Source: Panopea generosa
Taxonomy: Eukaryota; Mollusca; Bivalvia; Adapedonta; Hiatellidae
Length of the DNA stretch: 64,000 nt
Direction: 5' to 3'
NCBI GenBank assembly: GCA_029582155.1
Contig: CM055894.1
Location: 31,215,707-31,279,706, forward strand
Positions 60,454 through 64,000 of the stretch are shown here, piece by piece. A program made the translations under genes and the position numbers. Within the stretch, counting starts at the first letter, position 1; the number at the start of each line of letters is the position of its first letter. Below the pieces are notes generated by a model that did no database searches, was not told the DNA's origin, and saw nothing but the letters and a program-made list of their open reading frames with translations.

Positions 60454-63400
60454 AATGAATGAATGAATGGTGTTATACGGCACGTCGACACATAAATAGG
60501 TCATTTTGTGCGCGCAAAGATTAATGAATGTGATGACAAAAATAATTATATTAAATAAATATGGTTAAAATTTATTAAAACTATTTACAAATAAATAAAT
60601 GAAATTATTTACAAATAAATAAATAAATGAAAACATCAATTAAATATAGGGAAATCAACGATATACTAAATCATTTAACCCGTCAACGGGTTTTAAACTA
60701 AAAATGTTTAATCAGTTTAACCTCTTTTAAAAAGGCAAGTATACTGGTTACATTAACTTTATCAAAAAGCTCTTTCATACTATCAACCCTGTAGTACTTC
60801 GCTCTCATTGGAGCAAAGTCAACACAGTCGATAAGTATATTCTTAACAGTAAGCGGTGCAAAACAGGGCACACACTCTGGGGCAGCTTCACGCTTTAAAA
60901 GATATGAATGGGTACAGCGGGTATGCCCTATTCTGCACCGAGCTAAAATAACTTCTTCTCGACGAATAATCCTATTGCTAGGATGCCATTCGCCAAGTTT
61001 TGGTTTGATATAATGTAACTTATTATGTATGGCAAGATCCCAAGAGGACTGCCATGAACTAAAAATATACTTATTAATATTAGATTTAAAATCTGTAAAA
61101 GGTAGTTTAATATATGAAATATTCAAGCTTAAAGCCGCTTTCGCAGCCTTATCAGCTTTATCATTTCCACTTATTCCTGTATGACCAGGAAGCCAGCAGA
61201 GAACAATAGTATTTTCTTTACATAGTACATTGTATTTATTTAAAAGTTGAAGAACAAGAGGATTATCATCTTTCATGCCGTCTATAGCTTGAAGAGATGA
61301 AAGTGAATCAGAAAATATAATAAACTGTTTTTTATCAGATTCATTAATGTAGTTAAATGCCAAATCAATGGCTTTAAGTTCAGTTGAAAAGATGGAGGCT
61401 CCGTTTGGTAAACGGCTCTTTGAGATGTGCTGTCCCGTAACAGCAGCTGCAGCCACGGTATCTCCATCTTTAGAACCATCTGTATATATTTGACAATAAT
61501 GATTGTAAGAAGATTTGACTTCATTAAACTTACTTTGGAAGATAGTGGAGTCTGTTTCAGATTTTTTGTCTTTACAAAGTTCAAAAATGATTTTTGGCTT
61601 TTCCAAAGTCCATGGTGGTATTTGTGAGACTTTGTACTTAGCAATTAAATTAAGATCAATATTAGCTTCGGTGAGTTTTGGTTTGATCCGGAGACCAAAA
61701 GTTCGAATAGCTTTAGGTTTTTTATCAAATAGAGTTTCATAATAGGGGTCAAAAGTAATATTAAAAGCAGGATTAGATGGATTTGAATGAAGTTTAATTG
61801 CATATTGAAGAGCCAGTTTTTCACGTCTTAAATACAATGATGGTTCATTTGCCTCTACATAAAGACTGTCGGCAGGGGACGTACGAAAAGCACCAAGGGC
61901 GAGTCGTAGTCCTTGGTTGTGTATAGGATCAAGCATCGCTAAGTAAGACTTGCGAGCTGATCCATATACAATAGAGCCGTAGTCCAATTTTGATCTGATT
62001 AAAGACCTGTAAAGTCTAAGTAAAACTTTACGATCTGCACCCCAATAAGTATTGGCAACAACTTTTAATAAATTTAGTGCTTTATTACACTTTGTCTTAA
62101 GATATTTAAGATGAGGAATAAAAGTAAGTTTACGGTCAAAAATAAGACCTAAAAATTTTGTTTCCTCAACAACAGGTATAGGTGTCCCATCTAACGTTAG
62201 ATTGGGATCATCGTGATGTTTACGTAGTTGACAAAAATGCATACAATTTGTTTTAAACTTAGAAAATTTAAAACCGTTTTCATCAGACCAAGTCTGAAGT
62301 TTATTAAGGCATTGCTGTAGTTGCCTTTCAATAGTTTTCATATTTTTTGAACGGTAACAAATTACAAAATCGTCAACATATAAAGAGCAATCCACACCAG
62401 GAGTAATACTCTTAACAATATTATTAATTTTAATATTAAAAAGTGTGACAGACAGAATACTGCCTTGTGGGACGCCCATCTCCTGTTTGTGAACATCGGA
62501 GAGGGTTGTTCCCATTCGGACTTGAAACTGTCTATCATCTAAAAAGTTTAAAATAAATGTAGCTAAACGGCCACGAAGGCCCATATTATGAAGATCTTTC
62601 ATAATGCCATACTTCCACGTGGTGTCGTAGGCCTTCTCCAAGTCAAAAAATACAGCGACTAAATGTTCTTTCTTTATGAAAGCCTCCCTAACAAACGATT
62701 CAAATCTAACTAAATGGTCTGTAGTGCCCCTTTGGCGTCGGAATCCACTTTGATACTTAGTAATTAAGTTGTTAGATTCCAAGAACCAAACGAGGCGACC
62801 ATTAATCATACGTTCCATGGTTTTACAAACACAACTTGTCAAAGCAATTGGACGGTAATTAACTGGATCAGTGTGATCTTTTCCAGGTTTGGGTACCGGA
62901 ATAACGATAGCTTCCCTCCAAGACTCGGGGAAGTTTCCAGTCACCCAAACAATGTTAAATATATCAAGTAGAATTAATAAGGACGATTCGGGTAAATGTT
63001 TTAAAAGTTGATAATGGATATCGTCCGGACCAGCTGATGTATCATGTGCCTTCTTTAAGGAATTTTTCAATTCACTCAAAGAGAACTTCTTATTATATTT
63101 TTCTGAATTATTTGATTTGAAGTTTAGTTTCTGCTTTTCAGTCTGATGTTTATGTCTTAAAAATTTGTGATTGCAATTAGTGGTAGATGAATTTTTTGAA
63201 AAAGTATCTGCCAAATTATTAACGATGTCTTTGGCAGATGTGGCAGTATGATTTTCAGTTTTTAAATGGTTAACGCAACCTGGAGTACCCTTACCGTTGA
63301 TTTTTCGGACAATGTCCCACGCCTTCTTAAGGGAAGTACGAGAATTAAGCCTAGAGACGTAATCTCTCCAGGACTTTCTCTTACTCTCCTTAAGAGTACG

Positions 63401-64000
63401 TCTTGCTTTCGCACGAAACACTTTAAAATTGTCTAAATTATGTTGTGTAGGTCGTAAATTAAATTGACTTAAAGCTTTCTTACGATCCTTGACTGCATTC
63501 TTGCAGTCATCATCATACCATGGTTTTTGAGGGCGTTTTGAATCTGTCGAGGTTTTTGGGATAGATTTTTCTGCTATACTGTATAATATTGATGAAAACT
63601 GACCAGCAGGATCATCCGTTTCGTTAAATAAATCAGGCTTTAACTGTTCTTCGCAAAGAGATTGGAACATATGCCAATCTGCTTTGCGAAGTTTCCATCG
63701 TTGATTTCTATCAAGAAGTGGAGGTCCAATATTTTCAAGAAATATTGGATAATGGTCACTCCCGCAGAGGTCATCACCAACACTCCATGAAAAGTCTAAC
63801 AAAAGTGATGGCTCACAAACTGATAAATCGATGGAAGTTTTCGATCCTGAAGCAGGATGTAAATATGTATGAGATTTATTATCATTATAAAGACATAGGT
63901 TATTTTGATTTAAAAAAGATTCAACTTTATTACCTTTATCATTAATGTCTTTACAACCCCATATGTAATTGTGGGCATTGAAATCCCCCAAAAGCATAAA
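60454..64000 (-). mobile_element. I-group (I/Nimb-like) LINE with open ORF2, cut by window edge
   Basis: Minus-strand element with 3' tail (ATTCA)n at 60,454-60,469, a 3' UTR to 60,697 and an open frame of 1,099 codons at 60,698-63,997 that continues past the window. Endonuclease end (GDFNAH at residue 4, SDHYPI near 81), RT (YRPIAL near 379, FFDLEKAYD, GVPQGS, catalytic YVDDF near 541), RNase H (YTDGSK near 840, STELKAI, FSDSLSS, PGHTGISGNDKAD near 937) and a Cys-containing C-terminus (ECVPC near 1041). All visible catalytic Asp and Glu residues are present. The intact frame implies a recent insertion. RNase H after RT places it in the I group. Confidence 0.93.
60698..63997 (-). CDS. LINE ORF2 polyprotein (endonuclease-RT-RNase H), N-terminus outside window
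   Basis: 1,099 uninterrupted codons, stop at 60,698-60,700. The first visible Met is internal to the endonuclease, not the true start. The protein nicks target DNA, copies the element RNA from the nick and degrades the RNA strand. The shorter frames on both strands inside it (61,282-61,742 and 63,718-63,945) are shadows. Confidence 0.93.
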   Translation of the reverse strand: MLLGDFNAHNYIWGCKDINDKGNKVESFLNQNNLCLYNDNKSHTYLHPASGSKTSIDLSVCEPSLLLDFSWSVGDDLCGSDHYPIFLENIGPPLLDRNQRWKLRKADWHMFQSLCEEQLKPDLFNETDDPAGQFSSILYSIAEKSIPKTSTDSKRPQKPWYDDDCKNAVKDRKKALSQFNLRPTQHNLDNFKVFRAKARRTLKESKRKSWRDYVSRLNSRTSLKKAWDIVRKINGKGTPGCVNHLKTENHTATSAKDIVNNLADTFSKNSSTTNCNHKFLRHKHQTEKQKLNFKSNNSEKYNKKFSLSELKNSLKKAHDTSAGPDDIHYQLLKHLPESSLLILLDIFNIVWVTGNFPESWREAIVIPVPKPGKDHTDPVNYRPIALTSCVCKTMERMINGRLVWFLESNNLITKYQSGFRRQRGTTDHLVRFESFVREAFIKKEHLVAVFFDLEKAYDTTWKYGIMKDLHNMGLRGRLATFILNFLDDRQFQVRMGTTLSDVHKQEMGVPQGSILSVTLFNIKINNIVKSITPGVDCSLYVDDFVICYRSKNMKTIERQLQQCLNKLQTWSDENGFKFSKFKTNCMHFCQLRKHHDDPNLTLDGTPIPVVEETKFLGLIFDRKLTFIPHLKYLKTKCNKALNLLKVVANTYWGADRKVLLRLYRSLIRSKLDYGSIVYGSARKSYLAMLDPIHNQGLRLALGAFRTSPADSLYVEANEPSLYLRREKLALQYAIKLHSNPSNPAFNITFDPYYETLFDKKPKAIRTFGLRIKPKLTEANIDLNLIAKYKVSQIPPWTLEKPKIIFELCKDKKSETDSTIFQSKFNEVKSSYNHYCQIYTDGSKDGDTVAAAAVTGQHISKSRLPNGASIFSTELKAIDLAFNYINESDKKQFIIFSDSLSSLQAIDGMKDDNPLVLQLLNKYNVLCKENTIVLCWLPGHTGISGNDKADKAAKAALSLNISYIKLPFTDFKSNINKYIFSSWQSSWDLAIHNKLHYIKPKLGEWHPSNRIIRREEVILARCRIGHTRCTHSYLLKREAAPECVPCFAPLTVKNILIDCVDFAPMRAKYYRVDSMKELFDKVNVTSILAFLKEVKLIKHF

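Overview
The window is AT-rich, intron-rich eukaryotic DNA, most likely from a bivalve mollusc. The evidence is weak splice-bounded exons, (ATTCA)n-tailed LINEs, tRNA-headed SINEs with a conserved body, Penelope-like elements and many satellites. Only three host genes can be supported. All are short exons scattered among transposon debris. There is no sign of bacterial genes, operons or CRISPR.

Layout. 0-2 kb (+): the last two coding exons of a tyrosine kinase, probably a receptor. 9.1-16.7 kb (+): gene 1, ten exons of a membrane-anchored protein of the VWDE-like type (von Willebrand D domain, Cys-rich region, EGF-like module, one transmembrane helix, short tail). 35.3-56.6 kb (-): gene 2, twelve exons of a paralogue facing gene 1 tail to tail. 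Corresponding exons match in order and phase, and two pairs match exactly in length (183 and 188 nt). Gene 1 carries an in-frame TAA in its VWD exon, a second TAA that one choice of splice acceptor includes, and a one-base frameshift. Gene 2 carries one in-frame TAA. Both may be pseudogenes or non-functional alleles, or these may be assembly errors; reads and transcripts would decide.

The 18 kb between the two gene ends and the large introns are filled with repeats: a Penelope-like element (20.2-21.8 kb), fragments of at least four LINE lineages, two mariner fossils, three copies of a short inverted-repeat element, and three long copies plus a fragment of an unclassified 1.4-1.6 kb repeat that contains a conserved, CpG-richer block. 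Several tandem arrays are also present. The most unusual is at 29.6-31.9 kb, where about 25 copies of a short GC-rich palindrome (consensus GAGGGGACYRGTCCCCTC) sit in AT-rich spacers. The right edge (60.45-64 kb) holds a LINE with an uninterrupted 1,099-codon frame (endonuclease end, reverse transcriptase, RNase H). It lies against the fossil integrase region of a Ty3/Gypsy-type element.

If expressed, the VWDE-like proteins would be cell-surface molecules with extracellular Cys-rich modules and almost no cytoplasmic part. The kinase is unrelated and cut by the left edge. All exon limits were read by eye from GT/AG signals, phase and paralogue comparison, so allow an error of one or two bases.
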